NCBI RefSeq assembly: GCF_023101685.1
Contig: NZ_CP082164.1
Coordinates: 3,348,001-3,412,000 of the forward strand
Length of the DNA: 64,000 nucleotides
Direction of reading: 5' to 3'
Source: Bradyrhizobium sp. 186
GTDB lineage: Bacteria > Pseudomonadota > Alphaproteobacteria > Rhizobiales > Xanthobacteraceae
In this document: positions 8,391 through 16,811 of the stretch, one piece after another
Numbering within the stretch: the stretch's first letter is position 1
How the letters are laid out: each line of letters starts with the position of its first letter
The notes under the pieces: generated by a model
The model's database searches: none
Told to the model about the DNA's origin: nothing
Seen by the model: only the letters and a program-made list of their open reading frames with translations
Position numbers and translations under genes: made by a program

Positions 8391-9396
8391 GGGCGACCTC
8401 CTGAACCAGACGATCGTCGATCAGGTCGTTCGTGTAGAAGAAGCCGGGCGGGTCGATACGATCGATCAGTTCTGCCTGCTTGAGCGTCTCCACCGACTTT
8501 TCCCAATCGGTGTCCGTCATCAGGCCGATCGTCTTGCCTTGAGTGGCAGGAGTGACGACGAGGCCCTTCAAGGTCTCGATCTGACGACGCAGCACGACCG
8601 GATTGAGCTTGGCCTGCGGTCGCGCATCGATGATCGCCTGGACTGCCTCGTCTTCATGGCCGTCGAAGATGTACGTCCAGCACGCCGCCGTGATGCTCGC
8701 GAACCTCTTCAGTGCATCGCCCTTGCTGGCGATGGAGGCTTCGGTAGCGAAGAGACCAAAGCTCGGTAGATCGAAACCGTAGTCGCTGAAGCGGATCGTC
8801 TTGGTCGGTCTTTGCTGTTCGAGAACCGGCTGCATAAAGGGTGCCGATGAGAATGCGCCGTCTACTCGGCCCGAGATATAGAGGCCGCCCTTGTTCGCGG
8901 CATCGACGTTCGTTAATTCAACGTCCGTGCGCTTCAGACCTCCTTTGGCGAGAAACCGATCGAGAAACGGCGTCTCCAACGATCCTGCGGTGAATGCAAG
9001 CTTCTTTCCCTTCAGGTCTCGCGGCCCGTCGATGCCGAGATCGGTGCCCACCATCAATCCGATATCGTTCCGCCTGATAAAGTTGGCGATGGCCCGGATC
9101 GGAAGTCCCTTCGAACGGGCGATCGCCATCGTGGCGAGAGATGCATGGCCGAGGTCGTAGGTACCATTTCCCACGATCTGCACGGTGGCGACGGAGCCGT
9201 TACCGTCTTCCAGCGCAACGTCCAAACCATGGTTGGTGAAGAGCTGCTTCTTCGCCGCCAGATGGAATGGTGCTTGAACGCCCCAAGGCGTCCAGTCCAG
9301 GCGTACCTTGAGGGTGTCCGCCGCGTGGGCATTGTCGGCAACAGCCGCCGAAAGTGAAAGAACCGCCAGAAGATAGATTGCCGAGAGAACCCGCAT
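8377..9396 (-). CDS. ABC transporter periplasmic substrate-binding protein (NMT1/THI5-like)
   Basis: A 339-residue exported solute receptor. The signal peptide is visible (short charged N-terminus, hydrophobic core, cleavage after AHA near residue 26). The mature part begins with DTLKVRLDWTPWG, the strand that opens NMT1/THI5-family receptors for pyrimidine precursors, taurine and aromatic acids. It is the first gene of a three-gene operon with the ATPase and permease. A motif shared with the livK-like promoter region lies about 70 bases upstream of its start (9462-9474), suggesting control by the adjacent MarR protein. Confidence 0.88.
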   Translation of the reverse strand: MRVLSAIYLLAVLSLSAAVADNAHAADTLKVRLDWTPWGVQAPFHLAAKKQLFTNHGLDVALEDGNGSVATVQIVGNGTYDLGHASLATMAIARSKGLPIRAIANFIRRNDIGLMVGTDLGIDGPRDLKGKKLAFTAGSLETPFLDRFLAKGGLKRTDVELTNVDAANKGGLYISGRVDGAFSSAPFMQPVLEQQRPTKTIRFSDYGFDLPSFGLFATEASIASKGDALKRFASITAACWTYIFDGHEDEAVQAIIDARPQAKLNPVVLRRQIETLKGLVVTPATQGKTIGLMTDTDWEKSVETLKQAELIDRIDPPGFFYTNDLIDDRLVQEVARELK

Positions 9397-9461
9397 TGAC
9401 GCCTCCCTTTTTGAATTGGGGGAAACCTACATGCAGGAAGAGAGGCATTACAAGCACAATT

Positions 9462-9474
9462 ACGATGTACACTG
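9462..9474 (+). promoter_or_regulatory. Candidate MarR operator, copy 1
   Basis: The 13 bases acgatgtacactg are matched at 12 of 13 positions by the reverse complement of 10148-10160, on the other side of the MarR gene. Both copies contain the palindromic core TGTACA or its one-base variant and are followed by an AT-rich run. This copy lies upstream of the NMT1-type transporter operon. Regulator assignment is inferred from position. Confidence 0.5.
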
Positions 9475-9485
9475 ATTAAATTAGT

Positions 9486-9499
9486 GCCCATTAGTGGGC
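9486..9499. terminator. Small hairpin behind the MarR gene
   Basis: gccca-ttag-tgggc forms a perfect 5-bp stem with a 4-base loop, beginning 11 bases past the stop of the MarR gene (which reads leftwards). The following bases on that strand are A/T-rich but lack a clean T run, so termination would be weak. The heptamer attagtg occurs twice here (9480 and 9490), so a protein-binding role is also possible. Confidence 0.3.
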
Positions 9500-9509
9500 G
9501 TAAGTCTGG

Positions 9510-10097
9510 TCAGTCGTCCAGGTCGGGAGCTCGCTTGCGGCTCTTCGTGTCCGAGGCTGCGTCCGGCAAACCGTACTTGCTATTTCCTTCGATAAGTTCA
9601 GTCAGCATTGCAAGAAAGGCTGCTCGAAACTCCGGCCGCAGCGGCAATAACAGGCGGTCCTGCGCGCGTCGCATACTGTCGTACATCTCCTCGGCGACGC
9701 TCTCTCCTTCTTTGGTTAGGAACGCTACCATCGAGCGTCCGTCGGTCTTGCTTCTCTCGCGGCGCACAAGGCCGCGTTCGGACAGGCGCTTCAAAACATC
9801 TGCTACGTTGGTGCGATCAATGCCGACTTCTCCGCCCAGCGTCACCTGGTCGATACCGGGATTGGCAAGCAACGTGGATATGAGCCCGTACTGCACCGGA
9901 GTGATGGCAAACGCCTGACATTCTTCGAGAAATATCGCGGAATGTATCTGGTGCAGGCGCCGCACAAGGTACCCGGGCCGGGCGCTTAGGGGCATTCGCG
10001 GCGACCCTTCCGCCTTCGGTTCCGGTTTCGGCGACTTGTTGGTTTGCTTCTTCGACAACGTCAGATCCTTCCATTCTTTAGGCGGCGGCAGCCCCAA
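9510..10097 (-). CDS. MarR family transcriptional regulator (candidate regulator of the picolinate genes)
   Basis: A 195-residue winged-helix protein. The DNA-binding part contains QVTLGGEVGIDRTNVADVLKRL (shown in two pieces: recognition helix at DRTNVADVLKRL) and the wing LVRRERSKTDGRS. The N-terminal 35 residues are rich in Lys and Pro and may not belong to the fold, so a start at the internal Met of MPLSARPG is possible. MarR proteins commonly repress aromatic-acid catabolism and are released by a pathway ligand. It sits between two divergently arranged transport/catabolic units that share an operator-like motif. From memory, a MarR-type regulator (PicR) controls the picolinate genes of Alcaligenes faecalis. 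Confidence 0.85.
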   Translation of the reverse strand: MGLPPPKEWKDLTLSKKQTNKSPKPEPKAEGSPRMPLSARPGYLVRRLHQIHSAIFLEECQAFAITPVQYGLISTLLANPGIDQVTLGGEVGIDRTNVADVLKRLSERGLVRRERSKTDGRSMVAFLTKEGESVAEEMYDSMRRAQDRLLLPLRPEFRAAFLAMLTELIEGNSKYGLPDAASDTKSRKRAPDLDD

Positions 10098-10147
10098 AAT
10101 CAGGCGCGCGGCCTATTGACTCCCGTCGCTTCGGGGTCATAATTACT

Positions 10148-10160
10148 CAGTGTACGTCGT
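10148..10160 (-). promoter_or_regulatory. Candidate MarR operator, copy 2
   Basis: On the minus strand this reads acgacgtacactg, one mismatch from copy 1 at 9462-9474. It lies in the 152-base gap between the MarR gene and the divergent livK-like gene, about 90 bases before the latter's start, where it could act on both promoters. Confidence 0.5.
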
Positions 10161-10249
10161 TTTATTGCGGGCGATACTGTTCGCTTCAGGGCCCGTACGA
10201 AAAAAGAGCCAATAAGCGATCGGCCTTTACCGCCAACGGAGGGTAGCTC

Positions 10250-11452
10250 ATGCGCAGATTCACGTTTCCCGTGCTCGCACTAATACTAGTGCTCGGACAA
10301 ACGTCCGCCAAGGCCGGGCCGGATGCCATTACGGTCGGCGTGCTGAACGATCTCAGCGGCGTCTATGCGGACCTCGGCGGGCCGGGCTCCGTCGCTGCCG
10401 CGGAGATCGCGATCGAGGAATTCGGCACCAGCGTCATCGGCAAACCGATCAAGGTTCTTTCGGGCGACCACCAGAACAAGCCGGACATTGGCTCGCAGCT
10501 GGCTCGCCGCTGGTTCGATGTCGATAATGTGGACATGGTCATCGACTTCCCGAATTCGGGCGTCGCCCTGGCCGTACAGGAAATCGCGCGCACGAAGAAG
10601 AGGATCGCGATCTATTCGACCGCCGCGACGATGGACCTTTCCGGAAAGGCCTGTTCTCCGACTGGCTTCCAGTGGACCTACGACAACTATTCCAACGCGG
10701 CGGGCGTCGCTCAGGCGCTGGTGAAGAAGAGCTTCGATAGCTGGTATTTCATCACCGTGGATTATGCGTTCGGGCTGTCGCTGGAGGCGGAAGCGTCGAA
10801 GGCAGTCAAGGCAGCGGGCGGAAAAGTTCTCGGCGGTGCCAGACATCCGCTCAACACGCCGGACTTCTCATCCTTCCTTCTACAAGCGCAGGGATCCAAG
10901 GCGAAGGTCATTGCGTTGGCCAATGCCGGCGGCGACACCGTTAACGCGGTCAAGCAGGCGAACGAATTCCGGATCGTGGAGAGCGGGCAGACCCTCGTCA
11001 CGCCGGTCACGTTCATTACCGACGTCCACAGCCTCGGTCTCTCGGTAGCGCAGGGACTGACGTTCGTCACAGGCTATTATTGGGACTTCGACGACAAGAC
11101 GCGTGCGTTCGCCGAAAAGTTCTACAAGCGTCGCAAGGTGATGCCCACCATGGCGCAAGCCGGCGTCTATTCCGGCGTCCTCCACTATCTGAAGTCGATG
11201 GCTGCCGCAGGCACCGATGACGCAATGGCGGTCGCCGCGAAGATGCGCGAACTACCAGTGCGCGACTCCTTCACCCAGACCGGAACGGTGCGCGAAGACG
11301 GGCGCATGGTGCACGACATGTATCTCGTCCAGGTCAAGAAGCCCGCGGAATCGAAGGCTCCTTGGGATTACTACAGGGTGCTCGCGACGATTCCCGCCGC
11401 TGAGGCGTTCAAGCCTCTTGCGGAAAGCGAGTGTCCGCTCGTCAAGAAGTAG
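10250..11452 (+). CDS. Branched-chain amino acid-type ABC transporter substrate-binding protein (LivK-like)
   Basis: A 400-residue periplasmic binding protein with a signal peptide (cleavage after AKA near residue 22) and mature start GPDAITVGVLNDLSG, typical of the Peripla_BP_6/LivK family, many of which bind aromatic acids. It begins with a good Shine-Dalgarno (ggaggg). It opens a long plus-strand series containing five pathway enzymes and then the ATPases and permeases of a Liv-type transporter (16056-19381), which otherwise lacks a binding protein. It is therefore probably the receptor for picolinate or a pathway compound. Confidence 0.88.
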   Translation: MRRFTFPVLALILVLGQTSAKAGPDAITVGVLNDLSGVYADLGGPGSVAAAEIAIEEFGTSVIGKPIKVLSGDHQNKPDIGSQLARRWFDVDNVDMVIDFPNSGVALAVQEIARTKKRIAIYSTAATMDLSGKACSPTGFQWTYDNYSNAAGVAQALVKKSFDSWYFITVDYAFGLSLEAEASKAVKAAGGKVLGGARHPLNTPDFSSFLLQAQGSKAKVIALANAGGDTVNAVKQANEFRIVESGQTLVTPVTFITDVHSLGLSVAQGLTFVTGYYWDFDDKTRAFAEKFYKRRKVMPTMAQAGVYSGVLHYLKSMAAAGTDDAMAVAAKMRELPVRDSFTQTGTVREDGRMVHDMYLVQVKKPAESKAPWDYYRVLATIPAAEAFKPLAESECPLVKK

Positions 11453-11589
11453 TCGAGCCAATCAATGGTGGCGGCGAGAAGCGTTTTCGTCGCCGTCCAA
11501 ACAGAGTCGTTGCTCCGGTCTTGCTGGAATTCTCGCGGCGCCGATAAAGGCGCTGCGCGGCAGCAAATCTAATTCCGAAATGTGGGAAT

Positions 11590-12564
11590 ATGGCAAACAG
11601 AATTCGCAAGATCGCTCTCGAAGAGCATTTTATGGCGCCCGGCTTTGAGACGTACTCGAAGGTGTTCACGAAGCACATGGATGTCGCGGCGCAGTCCTAT
11701 CTCGCATCGCGCCTCGGCGACTTCGACGACATGCGGCTTGCCGAAATGGACAAGGCCGGGATTGACTTCGTCGTCTTGTCCCAGACCGGTCCGAGTGTGC
11801 AGGGCGAACTCAATCCGAAGACCGCCGCTCGCCGCGCCATCGAGAATAATGATTTTCTTGCGGGGCAAGTCGCGCGTCATCCAAAGCGGTTCGGTGGCTT
11901 TGCCTCGCTCGCCATGCACTCGCCGAGGGCGGCCGCGGACGAACTGACGCGCGCTGTAGAATCCCTGGGCTTCAAGGGTGCGCTGGTAAACGGACATACC
12001 CATGGAGTCTATTACGACGACCCGTCATACGACGAATTCTGGGAGCGCATGCAGGCACTGGACGTCCCGCTGTACCTGCATCCCACGGACCCGTTCGTGA
12101 TCCCGAAAGCCTACGACGGACATCCCGAACTGGTCGGCGCAGTCTGGGGCTGGGGCGTGGAAACGGGTACCCACGCACTGCGCATTCTGTTTGGCGGCGT
12201 ATTCGACCGTTTCCCGAAGCTCAAGATCATATTGGGACACATGGGCGAGGGGTTGCCGATGATGCGCTGGCGGTTCGACAGCCGCTTTGCGGTCTATTCG
12301 CATGGCATCACGCTTCAACACGCGCCATCCGCGTACCTCGGTCGCAACATCGTCATCACGACGTCTGGGGTTTGTTCGCCGGCCGCGCTCACTAGCGCCA
12401 TTGCCGAGATGGGAACCGACGCGGTGATGTTCTCGGTCGACTACCCTTACGAATCCACGGCCATAGCCGCTGACTTTATCGAGAGCTCGCCGATGGCGGA
12501 CGACGTCAGGGAGCTTGTCTGCTCCGGAAACGCGGAACGTCTTCTGAAGCTCGATCGACGCTGA
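11590..12564 (+). CDS. picC: Amidohydrolase-2 family nonoxidative decarboxylase (candidate 3,6-dihydroxypicolinate decarboxylase)
   Basis: A 324-residue TIM-barrel metal enzyme close to gamma-resorcylate and 2,3-dihydroxybenzoate decarboxylases. All metal and catalytic positions of that group are visible: E11 and H13 in ALEEHF, H164 in LYLHPTD, H217 in ILGHMGEGLP and D284 in FSVDYPYES. The family removes CO2 from hydroxylated aromatic acids without oxidation. PicC of Alcaligenes faecalis JQ135, which turns 3,6-dihydroxypicolinate into 2,5-dihydroxypyridine, is in this family. Here the next four genes all degrade 2,5-dihydroxypyridine, which makes the same reaction the strongest inference. Confidence 0.85.
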   Translation: MANRIRKIALEEHFMAPGFETYSKVFTKHMDVAAQSYLASRLGDFDDMRLAEMDKAGIDFVVLSQTGPSVQGELNPKTAARRAIENNDFLAGQVARHPKRFGGFASLAMHSPRAAADELTRAVESLGFKGALVNGHTHGVYYDDPSYDEFWERMQALDVPLYLHPTDPFVIPKAYDGHPELVGAVWGWGVETGTHALRILFGGVFDRFPKLKIILGHMGEGLPMMRWRFDSRFAVYSHGITLQHAPSAYLGRNIVITTSGVCSPAALTSAIAEMGTDAVMFSVDYPYESTAIAADFIESSPMADDVRELVCSGNAERLLKLDRR

Positions 12565-12583
12565 CCAATTTTCGGAGTTAGAC

Positions 12584-13336
12584 ATGCAGAAGCTCTTTCG
12601 CATCGGACAAATCGTTCCGAGCTCGAACACGACCATGGAAACCGAGATTCCGGCGATGCTGAATGCGCATTCCGTCGCGCACGGCGCACGCTTCACGTTC
12701 CATTCCAGCCGCATGCGGATGAAGACTGTGAAGAAGGAAGAACTCGCGGCGATGGACTCGGAGTCGGATCGCTGCGCGCTCGAGTTGTCTGACGCTCGCG
12801 TCGACGTGCTCGGTTATGCATGTCTTGTCGCCATCATGAGTATGGGGAAGTCATATCACCGGGTGTCGCAAGATCGGCTTCATGGCTGCACCGTCGAAAA
12901 CGGCGCGCCGGCCCCCGTGGTCACCAGCGCCGGCGCCCTCGTCGATGCGCTCAAAGTCGTTGGAGCCAAGCGGATCGCGGTAGTGGCGCCGTACATGAAG
13001 CCGCTCACGCAGCTTGTGATAGAGTACATCGAGCATGAGGGCGTGAAGGTTACGGATTCCAGGGCGCTGGAAATTCCGGACAATATCGAGGTCGGCCGCC
13101 ATGATCCGGCGAAGTTGCCTGGGATCGTTGCCGGAATGAACGTATCCGATGTCGATGCGATCGTGCTGTCGGCGTGTGTTCAGATGCCGTCGCTGCCGTC
13201 GATTGCCGAGGTCGAGGCCCGCACAGGCAAGCCGGTCATTACCGCGGCCGTCGCCACGACTTACGCGATGCTCAAGGTGCTCAAGCTTAAGACCCTGGTC
13301 CCGGGTGCGGGAGCGCTCCTGTCCGGCGCCTATTGA
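12584..13336 (+). CDS. nicE: Maleate cis-trans isomerase
   Basis: A 250-residue Asp/Glu racemase-superfamily enzyme converting maleate to fumarate, the last step of the maleamate pathway. It is closely similar along its whole length to Pseudomonas putida NicE as I know it (start LFRIGQIVPSSNTTMETEIP, end VPGAGALLSGAY). The two catalytic cysteines are C80 (GYACLVAIM) and C198 (LSACVQMPS). It starts 19 bases after the decarboxylase gene. Its equivalent in picolinate clusters is called PicG or MaiA. Confidence 0.95.
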   Translation: MQKLFRIGQIVPSSNTTMETEIPAMLNAHSVAHGARFTFHSSRMRMKTVKKEELAAMDSESDRCALELSDARVDVLGYACLVAIMSMGKSYHRVSQDRLHGCTVENGAPAPVVTSAGALVDALKVVGAKRIAVVAPYMKPLTQLVIEYIEHEGVKVTDSRALEIPDNIEVGRHDPAKLPGIVAGMNVSDVDAIVLSACVQMPSLPSIAEVEARTGKPVITAAVATTYAMLKVLKLKTLVPGAGALLSGAY

Positions 13337-13365
13337 GTGCACGACCAATCAATACGGATGAGACG

Positions 13366-14184
13366 ATGACCACTTTTCAGTACGGCGCGAATGTAAACGC
13401 CAACGGGATTCGGCAGCACTATCTGCGGTACGGCGGCACCCGACCGCACCGTGACCCGGTCATTATTCTCCCAGGCATCACGAGCCCGGCAATTACCTGG
13501 GGCTTCGTCGGTGAGCGCTTCGGCCAGGAGTTCGATACCTACGTCGTCGATATCCGGGGGCGGGGCCTGTCGGAAGCCTCGGCTTCGCTCGACTACAGCC
13601 TGGATGCACAGGCTGCCGACCTGATCGAACTAACGTCGGTGCTCGGTCTGTCTCGATATTCGGTCGTCGGTCACTCGATGGGTGCGCGCATTGCGATTCG
13701 TGCTGCGCGCAGTCAGCCCGCGGGGTTGGCTCGCATCGTGATGGTTGACCCGCCAATCTCCGGACCCGGTCGACGAGCCTATCCGTCCAACCTGTCCTGG
13801 TACGTCGACTCGATCAACCTCGCGAGGAAGGGTTGCGACCTGGAGGGGATGCGGTCGTTCTGTCCGACCTGGACGGACGGGCAACTGCGTCTACGCTCCG
13901 AGTGGCTGCATACCTGCGACGAGCGAGCGATCCGCTCCAGCTTTGAGAGCTTCCACACCGACGACATCCATTCTGATCTGCCTCACCTTGACGTCCCAGC
14001 GCGCCTGATTGTGGCCGGGCGGGGCGACGTGATCCGGAACGAAGACATCGAAGAGATTTGTTCGCTCGTTTCCGGAATCAAGGTCGTACGCGTTGATAAC
14101 GCTGGGCACATGATCCCGTGGGATAACGAGGAAGGCTTCTACGCTGCGTTCGCTGATTTTCTCGGCGTCACACTGGACTTCTAG
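13366..14184 (+). CDS. nicD: N-formylmaleamate deformylase (alpha/beta hydrolase)
   Basis: A 272-residue alpha/beta hydrolase that splits N-formylmaleamate into maleamate and formate. Counting from ATG 13366, the triad is S104 in VGHSMGA, D128 in MVDPP and H248 in DNAGHMIPWD. Length and sequence agree with NicD of P. putida (NGIRQHYLRYGG near the start). An upstream TTG at 13333 overlaps the previous stop and would add 11 residues; ATG 13366 fits the family start better. It lies between the isomerase and dioxygenase genes of the same pathway. Confidence 0.93.
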   Translation: MTTFQYGANVNANGIRQHYLRYGGTRPHRDPVIILPGITSPAITWGFVGERFGQEFDTYVVDIRGRGLSEASASLDYSLDAQAADLIELTSVLGLSRYSVVGHSMGARIAIRAARSQPAGLARIVMVDPPISGPGRRAYPSNLSWYVDSINLARKGCDLEGMRSFCPTWTDGQLRLRSEWLHTCDERAIRSSFESFHTDDIHSDLPHLDVPARLIVAGRGDVIRNEDIEEICSLVSGIKVVRVDNAGHMIPWDNEEGFYAAFADFLGVTLDF

Positions 14185-14211
14185 AGGCATCAAAGAGCGA
14201 GGAGATGGCAT

Positions 14212-15270
14212 ATGTCAGTTAGCGATCATGATCTGATCCAGGCTTGGAAGCAGGTACTTACGCTCTCAAAACTGGAGCCCGGCCAACTCGTGACGGTGCT
14301 CACCAGTTCGTCCACTCATCCCCAGACGCTGTCGACCGCAATTCTCGCTGCGGCGGCTATGGGCGCTACGGTCAATCGGCTCGATGTCCTTCCCGTAAAC
14401 GGCGACAAGGCGCTGAGCCGCGATTCCCTGGCCTATCTGGGCACCACGCCCCTGACCGGAAACCGCGCCGCCATCGCCGCTCTAAAGGAAAGCGACCTTG
14501 TGCTGGACCTGATGACACTCCTGTTCTCCCCCGAACAGCACGACATCCTGAAGTCCGGCACGAAGATACTCCTCGCCGTCGAGCCACCGGAAGTGCTGGT
14601 TCGCATGGTTCCGACCCTTGCGGACCGCACCCGCGTAATGGCGGCAAGCGTCAAGCTTGGCAAAGCCAAGGAAATGCACGTGACGTCGCCCGCAGGCACG
14701 GATGTCCGATTCAGCCTCGGGCAGTTCCCGGCGATCAGCGAATACGGATTCGTCGACGAGCCGGGCCGTTGGGACCACTGGCCAAGCGGCTTCGCGCTGA
14801 CCTGGGCGAACGAGGGTCAAGCGGAAGGAAAAATCGTGCTTGAAAAGGGCGACATCGTCCTTCCGATGAAGTCCTATATTCAGGAACGGATTCACTTCAA
14901 GATCGAGAAAGGTTTCGTCACCTCGATCGAGGGTGGCGTCGACGCGGCGATACTGCGAGAATACATGGCGTCCTACGACGATCCGGACGCCTACGCGATG
15001 TCGCATATCGGTTGGGGTCTCCAGCCCCGGGCTAAGTGGTCGACGCTCGGCCTCTATGACCGCGAGGCGACCATCGGAATGGATGCGCGCGCCTTCGAGG
15101 GCAACTTCCTGTTCTCGTTCGGTCCGAATAATGAAGCCGGCGGCAGCCGGACGACCGCATGCCATATCGACATTCCGATGCGCAACTGCACCGTCGCGCT
15201 CGACGGCGAGGAGGTCGTCCGCGAAGGCAAAGTCCTCGACGGCGGTCCGGTAAAGCAGGCCGCAGAATGA
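14212..15270 (+). CDS. nicX: 2,5-Dihydroxypyridine 5,6-dioxygenase
   Basis: A 352-residue iron-dependent ring-cleavage enzyme that opens 2,5-dihydroxypyridine to N-formylmaleamate. It belongs to the NicX family, which resembles M29 aminopeptidases and not ordinary extradiol enzymes. The iron ligands known in NicX fall at identical positions: H265 in MSHIGWGLQ, and H318 and D320 in ACHIDIPMRNC. Other shared stretches are ILLAVEPPEVL and DEPGRWDHWPSGF. A Shine-Dalgarno (gagcgaggag) precedes the start. The stop overlaps the next start (ATGA). Confidence 0.96.
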   Translation: MSVSDHDLIQAWKQVLTLSKLEPGQLVTVLTSSSTHPQTLSTAILAAAAMGATVNRLDVLPVNGDKALSRDSLAYLGTTPLTGNRAAIAALKESDLVLDLMTLLFSPEQHDILKSGTKILLAVEPPEVLVRMVPTLADRTRVMAASVKLGKAKEMHVTSPAGTDVRFSLGQFPAISEYGFVDEPGRWDHWPSGFALTWANEGQAEGKIVLEKGDIVLPMKSYIQERIHFKIEKGFVTSIEGGVDAAILREYMASYDDPDAYAMSHIGWGLQPRAKWSTLGLYDREATIGMDARAFEGNFLFSFGPNNEAGGSRTTACHIDIPMRNCTVALDGEEVVREGKVLDGGPVKQAAE

Positions 15271-15908
15271 GCAATGAAACACCGATCTACCAACGTCAGG
15301 GATTCGGGAGCGATCTCGAGCTCGCTCCCCCATACGGTTTGCTGATCGTCGACTTTGTCCGGGGGTTTCTCGATCCCGATAAGTTCGGTGGAGGTAACAT
15401 CCCGTCGGCGATGAAGAGCACGGTTGTCCTACTTCGGGAGGCGCGCCATCGAAAGTGGCCCATCGCACACACGAGGATCGTCTTCGCGGACGACGACGGG
15501 GATCGAAACGTGTTCGCGATGAAGGTGCCGGGAATGCTGACGCTGAAGGAGGGGGATCCGAGCAGCGCTATCGTACCCGAACTTTCTCCGGAGCCGGGCG
15601 AATTGGTCGTCCGCAAGACGGTGCCTTCGGCGTTCTTTGCGACGTCGTTGGCACCGTGGCTTACCCAGCGCGGCGTCCGCACGCTGGTCGTCGCGGGTTG
15701 CGTGACGAGCGGCTGCGTGCGCGCAAGCGTCGTCGACGCCATGTCGCTCGGTCTCCGACCGCTAGTTTTGAGTGATTGCGTTGGTGATCGGGCGATCGGC
15801 CCCCATAACGCAAATCTGTTCGATATTGAGCAAAAGTACGCATCCGTGATGACGAGGGATCAAGCGCTCACAGCGATCGATAGTACGGGCACGGTAGCGC
15901 CTGGTTAA
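15267..15908 (+). CDS. nicF: Maleamate amidohydrolase (isochorismatase family)
   Basis: A 213-residue cysteine amidohydrolase releasing ammonia from maleamate to give maleate. The triad is D29 in LIVDFVRGF, K117 in VVRKTVPSAFF and C150 in GCVTSGCVRAS; D29 and C150 fall at the positions reported for P. putida NicF. The start at 15267 overlaps the dioxygenase stop by four bases, so the longer frame from 15159 is not used. With nicE, nicD and nicX it completes 2,5-dihydroxypyridine to fumarate. Confidence 0.93.
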   Translation: MSNETPIYQRQGFGSDLELAPPYGLLIVDFVRGFLDPDKFGGGNIPSAMKSTVVLLREARHRKWPIAHTRIVFADDDGDRNVFAMKVPGMLTLKEGDPSSAIVPELSPEPGELVVRKTVPSAFFATSLAPWLTQRGVRTLVVAGCVTSGCVRASVVDAMSLGLRPLVLSDCVGDRAIGPHNANLFDIEQKYASVMTRDQALTAIDSTGTVAPG

Positions 15909-16055
15909 GCGACGGCCAATGGCTGTAAGCAACAGTAGGCCGCGAGTAGCGTGTTGGATTTAGTCTCATGTCCGAGATCACGCGATCATTAGAAAAGACG
16001 CAATTCATGGGTTCGACTTCGGAAATGAATGCTTTGAAAACTCAGGCTCATACCG

Positions 16056-16811
16056 ATGGTTGACGACCTAATTCTGGAGACAAGCGGGCTGTCGAAGGAC
16101 TTCGCAGGGTTCACCGCGGTGAACGGCGTCGACTTGAAGATCCGCCGCGGGAGCATTCACGCGTTGATCGGCCCGAACGGTGCAGGCAAGACCACTTGCT
16201 TCAATCTGTTGACAAAGTTTCTGACTCCGTCTCGCGGTCAGATCTTTTACGAGGGCAGGGACATCACATCCATCCCGCCGGCGCGAATTGCAAGATTGGG
16301 ATTGGTGCGATCCTTCCAGATATCGACCGTGTTTCCCCATCTCACCGGTCTTGAGAACGTGCGCATCGCGCTGCAGCGCAAGCACGGTATGTCATTCGAC
16401 TTCTGGCGTTCAAAGGCGGTGCTGAAGAAATACGATCACCGAGCCGCGGAATTGCTCGACGAGATGGACCTCGGGGAATTCGCGGACAGGCCAGCCGTGG
16501 AGATGCCATACGGACGGAAACGGGCGCTGGAGATTGCCACTACGATTGCGCTTGATCCGAAGATCATGCTGCTCGACGAACCCATGGCCGGAATGGGTCG
16601 TGAAGATATCGACAGGACGGCGACGCTCATCAAGCGTATTTCCGCAAAATTCACGATCCTGATGGTGGAGCACAATCTCAACGTGGTCGCGAGCCTTTCG
16701 GACAAGATCACGGTACTGACCCGCGGTCGCGTCCTCGCGGAGGGCAGCTATCAAGAACTCTTGACGAACGAAGCAGTCAAGGAAGCCTATTTGGGAGCTG
16801 GTCATGACTAG
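16056..16811 (+). CDS. Liv-type ABC transporter ATP-binding protein (LivG-like)
   Basis: A 251-residue ATPase with Walker A GPNGAGKTT, Walker B IMLLDEPMAGM and switch histidine in MVEHNLNVV. The C-loop reads MPYGRKRALEIA, a weak form of the LSGGQ signature seen in LivG proteins. It is the first of four transporter genes in LivG-F-H-M order, 147 bases after nicF; that gap shows no recognisable gene or terminator. Its likely receptor is the LivK-like protein at 10250. Confidence 0.9.
   Translation: MVDDLILETSGLSKDFAGFTAVNGVDLKIRRGSIHALIGPNGAGKTTCFNLLTKFLTPSRGQIFYEGRDITSIPPARIARLGLVRSFQISTVFPHLTGLENVRIALQRKHGMSFDFWRSKAVLKKYDHRAAELLDEMDLGEFADRPAVEMPYGRKRALEIATTIALDPKIMLLDEPMAGMGREDIDRTATLIKRISAKFTILMVEHNLNVVASLSDKITVLTRGRVLAEGSYQELLTNEAVKEAYLGAGHD

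Noticed and set aside
11590..15908. Assignment of the locus to nicotinate degradation because of the nicEDXF homologues.
   Set aside because: No 6-hydroxynicotinate 3-monooxygenase (NicC) gene is seen, while a Rieske oxygenase and a PicC-type decarboxylase are present. The lower pathway is shared by both substrates.
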